Assembly: GCA_964369845.1 (NCBI GenBank)
Contig: CAYJFJ010000003.1
Location: forward strand, 1-64,000
Length of the DNA stretch: 64,000 nt
Direction: 5' to 3'
DNA from: CAKOSP01 sp964369845
Lineage (GTDB): Bacteria > Bacillota_I > Bacilli_A > RF39 > UBA660
Made by a program: the position numbers and the translations under genes
The notes under the pieces: model-generated
Databases searched by the model: none
Seen by the model: only the letters and a program-made list of their open reading frames with translations
What the model was told of the DNA's origin: nothing
In this document: positions 1 through 9,466 of the stretch, one piece after another
How positions within the stretch are numbered: the stretch's first letter is position 1
How the letters are laid out: each line of letters opens with the position of its first letter

Positions 1-965
1 GCTGATACTAATTGAGCTGGTGATGATTGCTGTGTAGGTGTAGATTGTTGTGATTGTGAAGGTGCACTACTTTGTGTTGATACTGGTTGTTGTTGTGTTG
101 CAGTGGTAGTGCTCGGTAACGAGTTTGTTTGTTGGTTCACTGGTGTCATTTGATATGTAATGGAACTACTTAAGCATAATTCTTTTACAAGATATTTGTT
201 TAAAAACATATGCATTTCTGTATAACAATAACTAATGTCGGTTCTAGTATCCCGTGTATTTAACCTTATCCCCCCTAAAATAGATTTTAATGTGTAAGCT
301 ACCTTTGCTTTTTTATCAAAAACCCATTCTACTGGTTGAATTTTCACCCAAGATACTCCTTTTGGATCAATATTATAACCAAGTGATGTTGTATATTTTT
401 GGTTTTTCATAGATGGATAATTTTCCACTCTAATATACTTTTCATCTTCAAACACGTAAATTTTATGTTTTTTCTCTCTGAATTGATCTTCAAGGTGAGA
501 ATTCATATTAGTGGTGTAACACTCACCTGTTTCCATCATGTTACATTTTACAAAATTTTCCTCTAAGTAATTTGATATTGATGGTGAAATAACATCCTGT
601 GGATATTCTCCAAACTTAACGATTTTTTCTCCTTGTTTAAACTCTTTAATTGAATACATTTCTAAATCTATTACTGGTCTGCATGCTGCGCTGGCTATGT
701 ACTGTCCGTAATGGTTTTTGATGTGACCTCTTAAAACGTATGGAGCGTGCACAAAGTAATTTCTAGTTATATCTTTTGTGGACTTTATGAAATAATGTCC
801 GTAGGTATTGTCAATATCATCGTTATTACTTGGTAAATTATCAATTGGTAGCGCTCCTGTTATTACTGCAAAATCAGTAAGTTTTGAATCTAAACCTAAT
901 TTATCTAATGTTTCTAATTTTGAAGGTCCTTGACATTGTTCGAGCGTTAATATATCTAATTCCAT
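1..965 (-). CDS. Surface-type protein of unknown function, N-terminal part (runs off the window)
   Basis: The reading frame opens with ATG at 965 behind a good AAAAGGAG site and stays open to the window edge, so the C-terminus is missing. The visible part is about 321 residues. It holds the phrases CRPVIDLEMYS and KFGEYPQ, which resemble the RPVI(S/T)L and FG-YPQ motifs of extracellular proteins of gut Bacilli (DUF6273/SUMF-like modules). The last visible 40 residues are very rich in Gln, Ser and Thr and look like a low-complexity linker. I see no N-terminal signal peptide, which is odd for a surface protein. The function is not recognised. Confidence 0.6.
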   Translation of the reverse strand, partial: MELDILTLEQCQGPSKLETLDKLGLDSKLTDFAVITGALPIDNLPSNNDDIDNTYGHYFIKSTKDITRNYFVHAPYVLRGHIKNHYGQYIASAACRPVIDLEMYSIKEFKQGEKIVKFGEYPQDVISPSISNYLEENFVKCNMMETGECYTTNMNSHLEDQFREKKHKIYVFEDEKYIRVENYPSMKNQKYTTSLGYNIDPKGVSWVKIQPVEWVFDKKAKVAYTLKSILGGIRLNTRDTRTDISYCYTEMHMFLNKYLVKELCLSSSITYQMTPVNQQTNSLPSTTTATQQQPVSTQSSAPSQSQQSTPTQQSSPAQLVS

Positions 966-996
966 TTTTTCTCCTTTTAATAACAACTTTTTTTCT

Positions 997-1025
997 ATAA
1001 TATCATGACAATTCCATAATTACAA
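997..1025 (-). promoter_or_regulatory. Sigma-A type promoter of the partial gene at 1-965
   Basis: On the minus strand TTGTAA (1025-1020) and TATTAT (1002-997) are separated by 17 bases, and the -10 is preceded by TGA as an extended -10. The gene's ATG lies about 32 bases downstream. Confidence 0.6.
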
Positions 1026-1054
1026 TGTATACATGTATAAATTTATTATTTTAA

Positions 1055-1082
1055 AATAAAAGACACACTTCAAATTGTGTGC
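1055..1082 (-). terminator. Intrinsic terminator after the ABC exporter gene
   Basis: On the minus strand GCACAC and GTGTGT form a short stem, followed by TCTTTTATTTT. It lies 18 bases past the stop codon of the ABC gene. Confidence 0.6.
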
Positions 1083-1099
1083 TTTATGTATAGAGTTTA

Positions 1100-2818
1100 T
1101 TAACCTTCATTTTTATAAAGATTTTTATATATTGTTGATGTTTTTAGTAACTGTTCATGTTTTCCACTATCTTCAATTTTTCCATTATTAACTATATGTA
1201 TTGTATCAGCTGAATCTATTGTAGTAAGTCTGTGAGCAATAATTACTATTGTATGATCTTTTTTTAGTGTATTAATTACTTCTTTGATTTTTTCTTGATT
1301 AACATTATCAAGTGCACTAGTGGCTTCATCTAAAAGTATTATTTTACTTTCTTTGATTAAAGCTCTTGCTATTGATAACCTTTGTTTTTGTCCTCCAGAT
1401 AAATTAACTCCACCTTCCCCTATTAATGTATCATATTTATTTGGAAGATTCATTATATAATCATCTAACTGTGCTTTTTTACATGCACTTCTTACTTTTT
1501 CTAAAGTTATCTTTTCATCTACTAAAGAAAAGTTTTCAAAAATTGTTTTATTAAAAATAAATGGTTCTTGTCTAATAACTGCAATGTTTTTTCGTAGTGA
1601 CTCTTCAGTGAAATCTTTTATATCTATTCCATCAACTGTTATTTTTCCAGCGTTAACATCAAAGAATCTACATAATAAATTGAATAGTGAAGACTTACCT
1701 TGTCCTGATGGACCAACTAATGCAGTTATTTTATTTTGCTCAATAGTTAAATTTAAATTTTCGAATATGTTTTTATCTTCATTTTTATATTTGAATGAAA
1801 CGTTTTCGAAATTTATTTTTCCTTTTTTGATTATTTGATTATTAGTTCCAAACTCTTCATCATTGTATGTTTCGTTTTGAGTAATTTCCTTTATTCTTTT
1901 AATAGCTACTTTAGATTTTTGAAGAGATGAAGTCAAATTCATTATGTAATCTGAAAAAGACATAAATCTATATATATAGTAAGTCATTGATACAAAAAAT
2001 GCCACCTGCATTTTACCTGTAGATATTAAATAAATGCAAATTAAAAATGCTCCTACTTCATATATTGTAGATAAAATATTTATTCCTGCATAATATTTTT
2101 CTTCATAAGCTAATTGGTCAGATTTATTTTTAAAAATTGCATTTATAATCACAGTTATATTCGACACAACTTTACTTCTAATTCCAAGTGATTTAACTTC
2201 TCTAACTCCTCTTATTGTTTCAGTAGTTAGTGCTATTGATGAATCTGTTTTTTCTGAAATAGCTTTTTGTTTTTCCTCTATTTTAGGAAGGAAGTGTTTT
2301 GATACTATATAAAATAATATTATGTACACTAATATATTAATTGCAAGTAAATATGACTGCATTGCTATATAAATAAATACTACACTTGTTCCTACTAAAT
2401 AAACTATTGTATTTAAAAAATTTCTGAATGTATCTGCTACTGCTCCTGAGTCGTTAGTTATAATGTTAATTAACTCTCCACTACTTTTTTCTTCGTAAGC
2501 AACTGCTGGTAAAGCAGACGTTTTTTCGTATGTGTCTATACTTATTTTTTTCATTAAATTATTACATAATTTACCTAGTTTTACTTTTCCTACTAAACTG
2601 TGAAGTAATATATCAAATATATTATATCCTGCATAAATTAATAACATTTTAATTGCAAGATTTGTATTACCTTCAGTAATATATTTAGTTGCCTCTCCCA
2701 TTAAATAGCCATATAATACTACTAATGTAGAACTTAAAAGTATTGCACTAAAAGCTATAATCATTAGCTTTTTTTCTCCTTTTAAGTATTTTTTTATAAA
2801 TTTAAAAAATTCTAACAT
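1100..2818 (-). CDS. ABC half-transporter with fused membrane and ATPase domains
   Basis: This 572-residue protein has an N-terminal six-helix exporter domain (about residues 1-310) fused to an ATP-binding domain. The ATPase domain shows Walker A GPSGQGKSS, the signature LSGGQKQR, Walker B IILLDEATSALD and a switch histidine in IIAHRLTT. It is a type IV (MsbA/MDR-like) exporter that should work as a dimer in the cytoplasmic membrane. The substrate cannot be told from sequence. It stands alone, 48 bases after mutS but separated from it by a hairpin, with AAAGGAAAAAT before its ATG. No second half-transporter is adjacent, so a homodimer is likely. Confidence 0.9.
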   Translation of the reverse strand: MLEFFKFIKKYLKGEKKLMIIAFSAILLSSTLVVLYGYLMGEATKYITEGNTNLAIKMLLIYAGYNIFDILLHSLVGKVKLGKLCNNLMKKISIDTYEKTSALPAVAYEEKSSGELINIITNDSGAVADTFRNFLNTIVYLVGTSVVFIYIAMQSYLLAINILVYIILFYIVSKHFLPKIEEKQKAISEKTDSSIALTTETIRGVREVKSLGIRSKVVSNITVIINAIFKNKSDQLAYEEKYYAGINILSTIYEVGAFLICIYLISTGKMQVAFFVSMTYYIYRFMSFSDYIMNLTSSLQKSKVAIKRIKEITQNETYNDEEFGTNNQIIKKGKINFENVSFKYKNEDKNIFENLNLTIEQNKITALVGPSGQGKSSLFNLLCRFFDVNAGKITVDGIDIKDFTEESLRKNIAVIRQEPFIFNKTIFENFSLVDEKITLEKVRSACKKAQLDDYIMNLPNKYDTLIGEGGVNLSGGQKQRLSIARALIKESKIILLDEATSALDNVNQEKIKEVINTLKKDHTIVIIAHRLTTIDSADTIHIVNNGKIEDSGKHEQLLKTSTIYKNLYKNEG

Positions 2819-2836
2819 ATTTTTCCTTTCATTTAA

Positions 2837-2862
2837 AACAAGTCACTGTTTAAAATGACTTG
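2837..2862 (-). terminator. Weak terminator between mutS and the ABC gene
   Basis: The arms CAAGTCA and TGACTTG form a 7-bp stem with a 10-base loop, followed on the minus strand by TTTTAAAT. The short T tract suggests only partial termination. Confidence 0.45.
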
Positions 2863-2865
2863 CTA

Positions 2866-5418
2866 TTATTTTTTTTCTTCTTGCTCAAGTAATTGTTTAA
2901 GTAAAAATATTTGATTAATAGCTTCCATCGGAGTTATATTTAATATATCTATACTTTTTATAATTTCATTTACTTCACTTTCAGCTTTTGGTTCTTCAAA
3001 ACTCATAGATAACTGTACTTTAGATTCATCTTTTTTTACTTTTTTCGATTCATTTTCGTACTCAAATAATATTTCTGATGCTCTTTTTATAAGTTCTGAT
3101 GGTAAATTTGCAAGAAGTGCTACGTGTATACCATAACTTTTATCTACTGGGCCATTTTTAATTTTATGTAAAAATGTTATGCTATTTCCATCTTCTACTG
3201 CTGATACGTGTATGTTTTTTATATTTGAAAAATTCTTATCTAAACTTGTAAGTTCGTGATAATGTGTAGAAAATAATGTAAAACATTTGATATTTTTACT
3301 TACATATTCAAGTATTGCTTTTGCAAGCGCCATACCATCATATGTTGCTGTACCTCTACCAAGTTCATCAAATAATATTAAACTGTTTTCAGTAGCATTA
3401 CAAATTGCATTTTTAGCTTCTTTCATTTCTACCATGAATGTGGATTCTCCTGAAACTAAATCATCTGATGCTCCGATTCTTGTAAATATCTTATCTATTA
3501 CTGCTATTTCTGCTGATTTAGCTGGTACAAAACAACCCATTTGAGCCATAATAACTATTACCGCAAGTTGTCTCATATAAGTGGATTTACCACTCATGTT
3601 TGGTCCTGTTAATAATAGTGTTGATGAGTTATTGTCCATAAAGCATCCATTTGATACATATTCTTTTTTAGAAACTGCTTCTACTACTGGATGTCTTCCG
3701 TCAATTATATTCATTACTTTGTTATTATTAAGTTTTGGTCTTACTAATTTATAATCATCTGCACATTCTGCAAGTGCAGCTAAACAGTCAAGTTCTGCAA
3801 CTGTATCTGCTGTTTTTTTTATATCTAATATTTCATCTTTAACTTCTTCTTTAATTTCTAAGAATAATTTATACTCAATATCATTTATTTTATCTTCAGC
3901 GCCAAGTATTATATCTTCCTTTTCTTTTAGAAGTGGTGAAATATAACGCTCTGCTCCAGCTAATGTTTGTCTTCTTTCAAATCCAAATTCAGGTTTTATA
4001 TCTTTTACAGATCCTTTTGAAACTTCAATGTAATAACCAAATACTTTATTATATCCAATTTTTAAGTTTTTAATGCCTGTTTCTTCTTTGATTTGTTTTT
4101 CGAAGTTTGCTACAAATTCTTTACCACCAGATCTTACTTCTTTTAGTTCATCTAAGTGCATGTTATATCCATTTTTTATTATTCCACCATCTTTTATAGT
4201 AATTGGTGCATCATCTGATATAGCTTTTTCTAATAATTCATGTAAATTAGCATGTAGTTTAAATTTGTAACTAAAACCTAGTTTTTTTGTAATATCATTA
4301 ATAGCTGGTAATACTTTTAAACTGTTTTTTAGTTGTATTAAATCTCTTGCATTTAAAGATCCATTTGTTACCTTTCCAGCTAATCTTTCTAAATCATAAA
4401 CTTCAAACAAATATTCCCTAAGTTCTGCTTTTAAAATAAATTCTGTATTTAACTTCTCTATTTTATCATATCTTTTATTAAGCATTTTCATATCTTTAAG
4501 TGGATTTAATAACCATGATTTTAATTTTCTTGAACCTACTGCTGTTCTAGTTTTATCTAATAACCAAAGTAAACTATATGTTCTTTCTTTTAATCTTAGA
4601 GTTTCGACTAGTTCTAAATTTCTTATTGTATGGATATCCATTTCTAAGTAATCTAATTTGTTTTTTTCATTTATTTTGTTAATGTGTGCTAAATCTTTTA
4701 ATAATTTAACTTTTAAGTAATAAAATAAATGTTTTACTCCTACTGCTGTTCTTGCTTCAACTTCATATAAAAATCTTGGTACTTCTTCTTCTAAAATATT
4801 ATCCGAGTAAGAAATTTCTATTCCATAATTATTTTTTAAAATATCTATTAAATTAGTATTTAAATTATCTATTAATAATAATTCTTTAATACCTAAACTT
4901 AAAATTTCATTGACTAATGTTTCTTCATTTAAATTAAGTTTAACAGATGATAAATTACCAGTTGATAAATCTAAATATGTTAAAAGATACATATCGGCAA
5001 ATTTTAATACGCTTGCTATATATGATTCACTGTGAGCATCTAAAAGTTCAAAGTCTGCAACTGTTCCTTTAGAAACAACGCTAACTACTCCTCTTTTAAC
5101 TACACCTTTAACATTTTTTGGATTTTCAAGTTGCTCTGCTATTGCTACTTTATAACCTTTACTTACTAGTTTTTCTATATAAGCTTTTACTGCATGATGC
5201 GGAACTCCGCACATTGGAACTCGCTCTGATAAGCCAGCTACTTTTCCGGTTAAAGTTAACTCTAATTCTCTAGATGCAGTAACTGCATCTTCGAAAAACA
5301 ATTCATAAAAGTCTCCAAGACGAAAAAATACAAGTTCTTCTTTGTAATTTTCTTTTACTTCTGCGTACTGCTGCATCATTGGACTTAATTTGTTTTTATC
5401 TACTTCATTTAATTTCAT
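2866..5418 (-). CDS. mutS: DNA mismatch repair protein MutS
   Basis: The 850 residues match full-length bacterial MutS. Near the N-terminus the GDFYELF segment carries the Phe-x-Glu pair that contacts mismatched bases. The clamp and lever region follows, and the C-terminal ABC-type ATPase has Walker A TGPNMSGKST, Walker B LILFDELGRGT and the FSTHYHELT histidine. It recognises mismatches and recruits MutL. No mutL is next to it in this window, unlike the usual mutS-mutL pair. The start lies after a purine-rich AGTGAATTATT segment, which is a weak ribosome binding site. Confidence 0.97.
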   Translation of the reverse strand: MKLNEVDKNKLSPMMQQYAEVKENYKEELVFFRLGDFYELFFEDAVTASRELELTLTGKVAGLSERVPMCGVPHHAVKAYIEKLVSKGYKVAIAEQLENPKNVKGVVKRGVVSVVSKGTVADFELLDAHSESYIASVLKFADMYLLTYLDLSTGNLSSVKLNLNEETLVNEILSLGIKELLLIDNLNTNLIDILKNNYGIEISYSDNILEEEVPRFLYEVEARTAVGVKHLFYYLKVKLLKDLAHINKINEKNKLDYLEMDIHTIRNLELVETLRLKERTYSLLWLLDKTRTAVGSRKLKSWLLNPLKDMKMLNKRYDKIEKLNTEFILKAELREYLFEVYDLERLAGKVTNGSLNARDLIQLKNSLKVLPAINDITKKLGFSYKFKLHANLHELLEKAISDDAPITIKDGGIIKNGYNMHLDELKEVRSGGKEFVANFEKQIKEETGIKNLKIGYNKVFGYYIEVSKGSVKDIKPEFGFERRQTLAGAERYISPLLKEKEDIILGAEDKINDIEYKLFLEIKEEVKDEILDIKKTADTVAELDCLAALAECADDYKLVRPKLNNNKVMNIIDGRHPVVEAVSKKEYVSNGCFMDNNSSTLLLTGPNMSGKSTYMRQLAVIVIMAQMGCFVPAKSAEIAVIDKIFTRIGASDDLVSGESTFMVEMKEAKNAICNATENSLILFDELGRGTATYDGMALAKAILEYVSKNIKCFTLFSTHYHELTSLDKNFSNIKNIHVSAVEDGNSITFLHKIKNGPVDKSYGIHVALLANLPSELIKRASEILFEYENESKKVKKDESKVQLSMSFEEPKAESEVNEIIKSIDILNITPMEAINQIFLLKQLLEQEEKK

Positions 5419-5462
5419 AATAATTCACTTCCCATATTATAACACTATAATTCTTTTTTTTC

Positions 5463-5492
5463 ATATAAAAATAAGTAATTTCTCACTTATTT
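5463..5492 (-). terminator. Intrinsic terminator after the 189-residue membrane protein gene
   Basis: On the minus strand AAATAAGT and ACTTATTT form an 8-bp stem, followed by TTATATG. It overlaps the stop codon of the gene at 5491. Confidence 0.5.
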
Positions 5493-6060
5493 ATTCATTA
5501 TCTTCTTTTTTTCTTACTAAATGAAACTTTCTGTTTGCATTTAAAGCAAAATCTAATGAAACTTCAGTACTATTTGTCTTTTTGGAAGTTTCATATTTAT
5601 TGCTATATGCTTCTTCTAAATAGTGTAAAGATCTTTTTAGCATTTGCATATTTTTTTGTTCTTTTGTTAGCTTGGTTATAATTTCATTTCTTTGTTCTTC
5701 GTTAGATTTTTGATTGTAATCATTTCTGCTTTTTAAGTAAGCGTTTCTTAAATAAGATATAGAGCTTGCTAATATAGTAACTGCAAACAATGAATGCACT
5801 ATTCCTGGCAATACTGATACGTTTTGCAGAATCATTAGTGTAAGAAGATAACTTAATAAAATCATACTAGATGTTATTCCTGATATACTTTTAGCTCTTG
5901 TTAAATTTTTATCTATCGCTTTATTCAAATCTAAATTTTCTCTTAAAGTATTTTCTTTATTTCTCAGACAAGTAGTTATATACTCTAATTTTTCTATTTC
6001 TTCTTCTGCCGATTCAATTTTTAATTTTTCACTGGTTTTTAAATCTATAAATTCACTCAT
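5491..6060 (-). CDS. Unrecognised protein with two membrane helices and coiled-coil flanks
   Basis: The 189-residue protein begins with a charged helical segment (about residues 1-55, rich in Glu and Lys), has two hydrophobic helices around residues 58-105, and returns to a charged Gln/Glu/Lys-rich helix. This suggests a membrane hairpin with two cytoplasmic coiled coils. The start is preceded by AAAGGAAAC. A similar layout (helical ends and two central membrane helices) is seen in the 142-residue product at 30880, and they may be distant paralogues. No function can be assigned. Confidence 0.6.
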   Translation of the reverse strand: MSEFIDLKTSEKLKIESAEEEIEKLEYITTCLRNKENTLRENLDLNKAIDKNLTRAKSISGITSSMILLSYLLTLMILQNVSVLPGIVHSLFAVTILASSISYLRNAYLKSRNDYNQKSNEEQRNEIITKLTKEQKNMQMLKRSLHYLEEAYSNKYETSKKTNSTEVSLDFALNANRKFHLVRKKEDNE

Positions 6061-6113
6061 AATGTTTCCTTTTGAATATTTATTATAATGATAATTTAGT
6101 TGCTTGTCAATTA

Positions 6114-7118
6114 TTATTTCAAAGCTTCTAAAGCTTCTTCAAATGTATTTACTCCGATAATTTCCATATCTAAATCATACTCTTCTTTTACACTTATAGC
6201 TTCTTCATAATTTTCAAGTGGACATAAAAATATATCTGCATTTTTCGAACCTAATACTTTATATTTCACTCCTGAAATTTCTCCTACAAATCCATTTTCT
6301 TCAATTGTTCCTGTACCAACTATTTTTCTTCCGTCTGTAATATCTTCTTCTACAAGTTCATTATATATAGCAAGACTTAGCATCAGTCCGCCTGATGGAC
6401 CAGATTCACTAGCTTTTGATGTAATAGTAAGTTCGGGAGATAAATCATAGTCATATGTTGTTACAAAAACTATACCTATTTTAGGTTCATTATCAATTTC
6501 TACAATGGTTGATTTAATTTCTTTTTCTTTGTTATCTCTTTGTACAGTCAATGTTATTTCATCGCCAATATTTTTTTCAGATATTGCTTTGTCTAGTTCA
6601 CTAAAAACTTCTTCACTTTTACCATTTACTTCAGTGATAATATCTCCTACTTTTAAATCAGTATCTGCTGCTGGATCAATATATGCAATATTAATCATTT
6701 CGCTTTTTATATCTAAACTTTTTCCTGCATAACTATATGCCGCTTGAGTAGCTAAATCTATTGATGACTCCATTTGCAGTTTATCTAAAATTCTTAATTC
6801 TTCATATGTTTGATTTTCTAAAGTTATATCTTCTTTAGTTTCTATATCCCAGTTTGGTAATATATAAGAAAGCAGTAGTGTTGGCACTGTCCCTTCAAAT
6901 ACCGTTACATAAGCCATATTAAGTGTACCTTGTGCATCGAATCCACCATCTACTTCGATTCTATCATTTAAATTTATATTACCACCAGGAGTATATATTA
7001 CATATGGAAGTTTTATTGTAAAAACTATGTATATAATTATTAAACTTATTAAAAATTTGTAATTTTCCTTTATAAAATTTTTGAATTTGTCATATATTTT
7101 ATTAATCAATTCTATCAC
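6114..7118 (-). CDS. YlbL-like membrane-anchored PDZ/Lon-type serine protease
   Basis: The 334-residue protein has one N-terminal membrane anchor (about residues 20-40), a PDZ domain in the middle (DLKVGDIITEVNGKS) and a C-terminal S16 Lon-like protease domain. The catalytic serine sits in SGPSGGLMLSLAIYN and the partner lysine is likely in GEISGVKYKV. B. subtilis YlbL has this architecture. The divergent neighbour on the plus strand is YlbJ-like, which reproduces part of the ylbJ-ylbK-ylbL cluster and supports the assignment. It should act outside the membrane. Confidence 0.88.
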   Translation of the reverse strand: MIELINKIYDKFKNFIKENYKFLISLIIIYIVFTIKLPYVIYTPGGNINLNDRIEVDGGFDAQGTLNMAYVTVFEGTVPTLLLSYILPNWDIETKEDITLENQTYEELRILDKLQMESSIDLATQAAYSYAGKSLDIKSEMINIAYIDPAADTDLKVGDIITEVNGKSEEVFSELDKAISEKNIGDEITLTVQRDNKEKEIKSTIVEIDNEPKIGIVFVTTYDYDLSPELTITSKASESGPSGGLMLSLAIYNELVEEDITDGRKIVGTGTIEENGFVGEISGVKYKVLGSKNADIFLCPLENYEEAISVKEEYDLDMEIIGVNTFEEALEALK

Positions 7119-7150
7119 CTTGTTTAATTATACCAAAGTTTGGAGATTAT

Positions 7151-8065
7151 ATGAAAAAAAATATGCATTTATACAAAAATTTCTTAATTTTAGTTTTTTT
7201 TGTAACTTTTCTTTATTTAATTTTTTATAACCGTGTATTAATTACTAGTGTTTCAATATCCTCTGTTAATATATGGCTTACTAGAGTTTTCCCAACTTTA
7301 TTTATTATGTTTATTGTTCAAGACTTTTTAATCAATTATAACTTTGCTTATTATTTAAAATTTGTTACTGGCAAATTATTTAGAAAACTATTTTCTTTAT
7401 CAGATAGTGCTACTCTAGCTTTTTTATTATCTCTTATTAGTGGATCTCCTAGTAGTGCTATTACTGTAAAAAATTTATATTTAAATAACAACATTTCTAA
7501 ATTTGAAGCAAATAGATTACTACATTTCACTTATTTTACAAATCCTTTATTTACATATAATATTTTGACATTTATGTTTGTTGATTCTTACTATGTTTTT
7601 AAAATAATGTTTGCTTTATATATTAGTAATTTTATATTAGCTTTTGTTTTACCTAGAAATAAAGTTTTTCTTCCTTCTAAAACTAAAAATATCAATGTTT
7701 TTTTCGGTGATACACTTGTTACATCGATAAAAAATAGTTTAAATAATTTAACTTTAATTTTAGGAAGCATTACTTTTTTTATGATAGTTAGTAGTATTTT
7801 ATCTAATTATTTAACAAATGATTTGCATATAGCTATTTTAAAAGGTTTTTTTGAAATAACTAACGGACTTGAATTTATTGTAGACATTAACTATTCTAGC
7901 AATATAAAAGAAATAATTAGTATTTTAATTATTTCTTTTGGAGGCATGTCTATTCATACTCAAGTTTATTCAATGATTTGTGATACTGATTTATCTTACC
8001 TAGCTTTTCTCAAAGGTAGAATATACTCAGTTATACTTAGCGTTTTAATAGTAATCCTTATTTAG
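7151..8065 (+). CDS. YlbJ-like sporulation integral membrane protein
   Basis: The 304-residue protein is almost entirely hydrophobic, with about eight membrane helices. It contains the Gate/nucleoside-recognition style stretch LISGSPSSAITVKNLY and the RVFPTLFIMFIVQD segment typical of YlbJ. In B. subtilis ylbJ is transcribed in the mother cell and is needed for normal spores; this is family knowledge. Here it is divergent from the YlbL-like gene with only about 30 bases between the start codons, so promoters must overlap. At 304 residues it is shorter than the roughly 400 of B. subtilis YlbJ. Its last 8 bases overlap the convergent pseudopilin gene. Confidence 0.72.
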   Translation: MKKNMHLYKNFLILVFFVTFLYLIFYNRVLITSVSISSVNIWLTRVFPTLFIMFIVQDFLINYNFAYYLKFVTGKLFRKLFSLSDSATLAFLLSLISGSPSSAITVKNLYLNNNISKFEANRLLHFTYFTNPLFTYNILTFMFVDSYYVFKIMFALYISNFILAFVLPRNKVFLPSKTKNINVFFGDTLVTSIKNSLNNLTLILGSITFFMIVSSILSNYLTNDLHIAILKGFFEITNGLEFIVDINYSSNIKEIISILIISFGGMSIHTQVYSMICDTDLSYLAFLKGRIYSVILSVLIVILI

Positions 8066-8600
8066 TGCAAGATGGTAAATTATCACTTTCATATGTACTT
8101 ATATAATTTATTTGGATATCATCTAATGCATTATTATTATCACTTGAATTTCTATCATTATTTGTATAAACTGGAATATTTATTTCAATTATTTTTTCAG
8201 TACTAGATACTTCATGCGTGCAAACTGAAGTATCTTTATAGTCTATCATAGCTCCTTTTATACTCCATGCATTATTAACATTGTCTTTAGTCTTATAACT
8301 TATATTTTCAGTGGAAGATATATTTATATTTGAGTTTTTTCCACTTTCGAAGTAAATTTCAATTATTTTTTTATCTTCAGAAAGAGTAATTTGTGATATA
8401 ACTTCACCTTCTAGATCTAGTCGAATTTCACTTATAATATCAAATCTATTACTTTGGTTATTAATTGCAAAGTCATTTGAAGTTAATTCATTATTTAAAT
8501 CAATTAATAATCTATATAAAAATAATATCACTATAGATATTAAACCTACTGCTACTACTAATTCTAATATTGATAAACCTTTTTTTCCTATTTTTATCAT
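8058..8600 (-). CDS. Pseudopilin-like protein 3 of a cluster of three
   Basis: The 180-residue product starts with the type IV prepilin signature: a short basic leader, then KGLSILELVVAVGLISIV with the expected Glu at +5 after the cleavage Gly and a long hydrophobic helix. The rest is polar and resembles minor pseudopilins of competence or secretion pili. Its start overlaps the stop of the upstream gene by four bases. No prepilin peptidase, pilus ATPase or major pilin is seen nearby. The function, adhesion, DNA uptake or secretion, is open. Confidence 0.65.
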   Translation of the reverse strand: MIKIGKKGLSILELVVAVGLISIVILFLYRLLIDLNNELTSNDFAINNQSNRFDIISEIRLDLEGEVISQITLSEDKKIIEIYFESGKNSNINISSTENISYKTKDNVNNAWSIKGAMIDYKDTSVCTHEVSSTEKIIEINIPVYTNNDRNSSDNNNALDDIQINYISTYESDNLPSCTK

Positions 8601-9466
8601 AAAGCACCTACTATCATGTATGGATTTTCTAAAGTGCCATCACCTGTAAATCTCAAATTACTTTTAAGTGTAATTACAGGTCTAATATTAGCTGTTTCAG
8701 TAACTGTTTTCTCAGCATCTTCTCCGATCACTTTCACATAAGCAAATAAATTATATTCGCCTGGACTCATTGTCCAGTATTCTTCATCACTTAATAAATA
8801 TGTTTCATTATTATATAAGCTATAATTATACTCCTCTATTGTAAGTAGTCTAATAGGGTACATTAATTTACCATTTGATACACTTGCTTTTTCAGTGCAA
8901 CTATTTGATGAATTATTTATGCAAATTTCTTTATCACTTATAAAATTATTATTAGGTAATAAATAGTCTTCATAAAATGTTTCAGTTTTTGTTTTTATAT
9001 CAGAGCTGTAATAAGTTATATTATCATTTTCCTGTTTATATATATAATTACTATGATAACTATTTGAGCTATTTGAATTATATATTGAGTCATTTAAATA
9101 TATTGGGCTAGAATCATTTAATATTATATTTATTGTATTATCTTCACCGATACTTATTATTTCCCAGTTTAAATTAGCAAAATATAAATTATTATTATTT
9201 GTTAAACCTACAATATAAGTAGTACTATTGTGTTTTATTAATTCGTTATCACTAGTTAATATAGAGTTATATAAAAGTAACTCTTCATTTATATTACTAG
9301 TTAAATCACTTAAATTTTCTTTTAAATGTTCTTTTTCTTTATTAAGTAGTAACCTTGAATTACTATAAATACCAATAAGTACAAGTAACATTGTTAAAAA
9401 AGATAAAAGTAAAGTATAAATAACTGATGTTGATATAAAACCTTTATTATTTAGATTATATTTCAT
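8597..9466 (-). CDS. Pseudopilin-like protein 2 with RPVITLK C-terminal module
   Basis: The 289-residue protein has a prepilin-like start (NNKGFISTSVIYTLLLSFL), although Glu at +5 is replaced, followed by an extracellular Asn/Ser-rich domain. The C-terminus carries EEYWTMSPGEY and RPVITLKSNLRFTGDGTLE, a module shared by surface proteins in gut Bacilli. Genes 9456, 8597 and 8058 overlap by 4 to 11 bases and must be one operon. It probably forms a tip or minor subunit of a short pilus; that is inference. Confidence 0.6.
   Translation of the reverse strand: MKYNLNNKGFISTSVIYTLLLSFLTMLLVLIGIYSNSRLLLNKEKEHLKENLSDLTSNINEELLLYNSILTSDNELIKHNSTTYIVGLTNNNNLYFANLNWEIISIGEDNTINIILNDSSPIYLNDSIYNSNSSNSYHSNYIYKQENDNITYYSSDIKTKTETFYEDYLLPNNNFISDKEICINNSSNSCTEKASVSNGKLMYPIRLLTIEEYNYSLYNNETYLLSDEEYWTMSPGEYNLFAYVKVIGEDAEKTVTETANIRPVITLKSNLRFTGDGTLENPYMIVGAL

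Noticed and set aside
1584..1838. Open frames on the plus strand opposite the ABC, mutS, tig and similar genes
   Set aside because: They lie wholly within strongly identified genes on the other strand, have no ribosome binding sites and no recognisable protein features.
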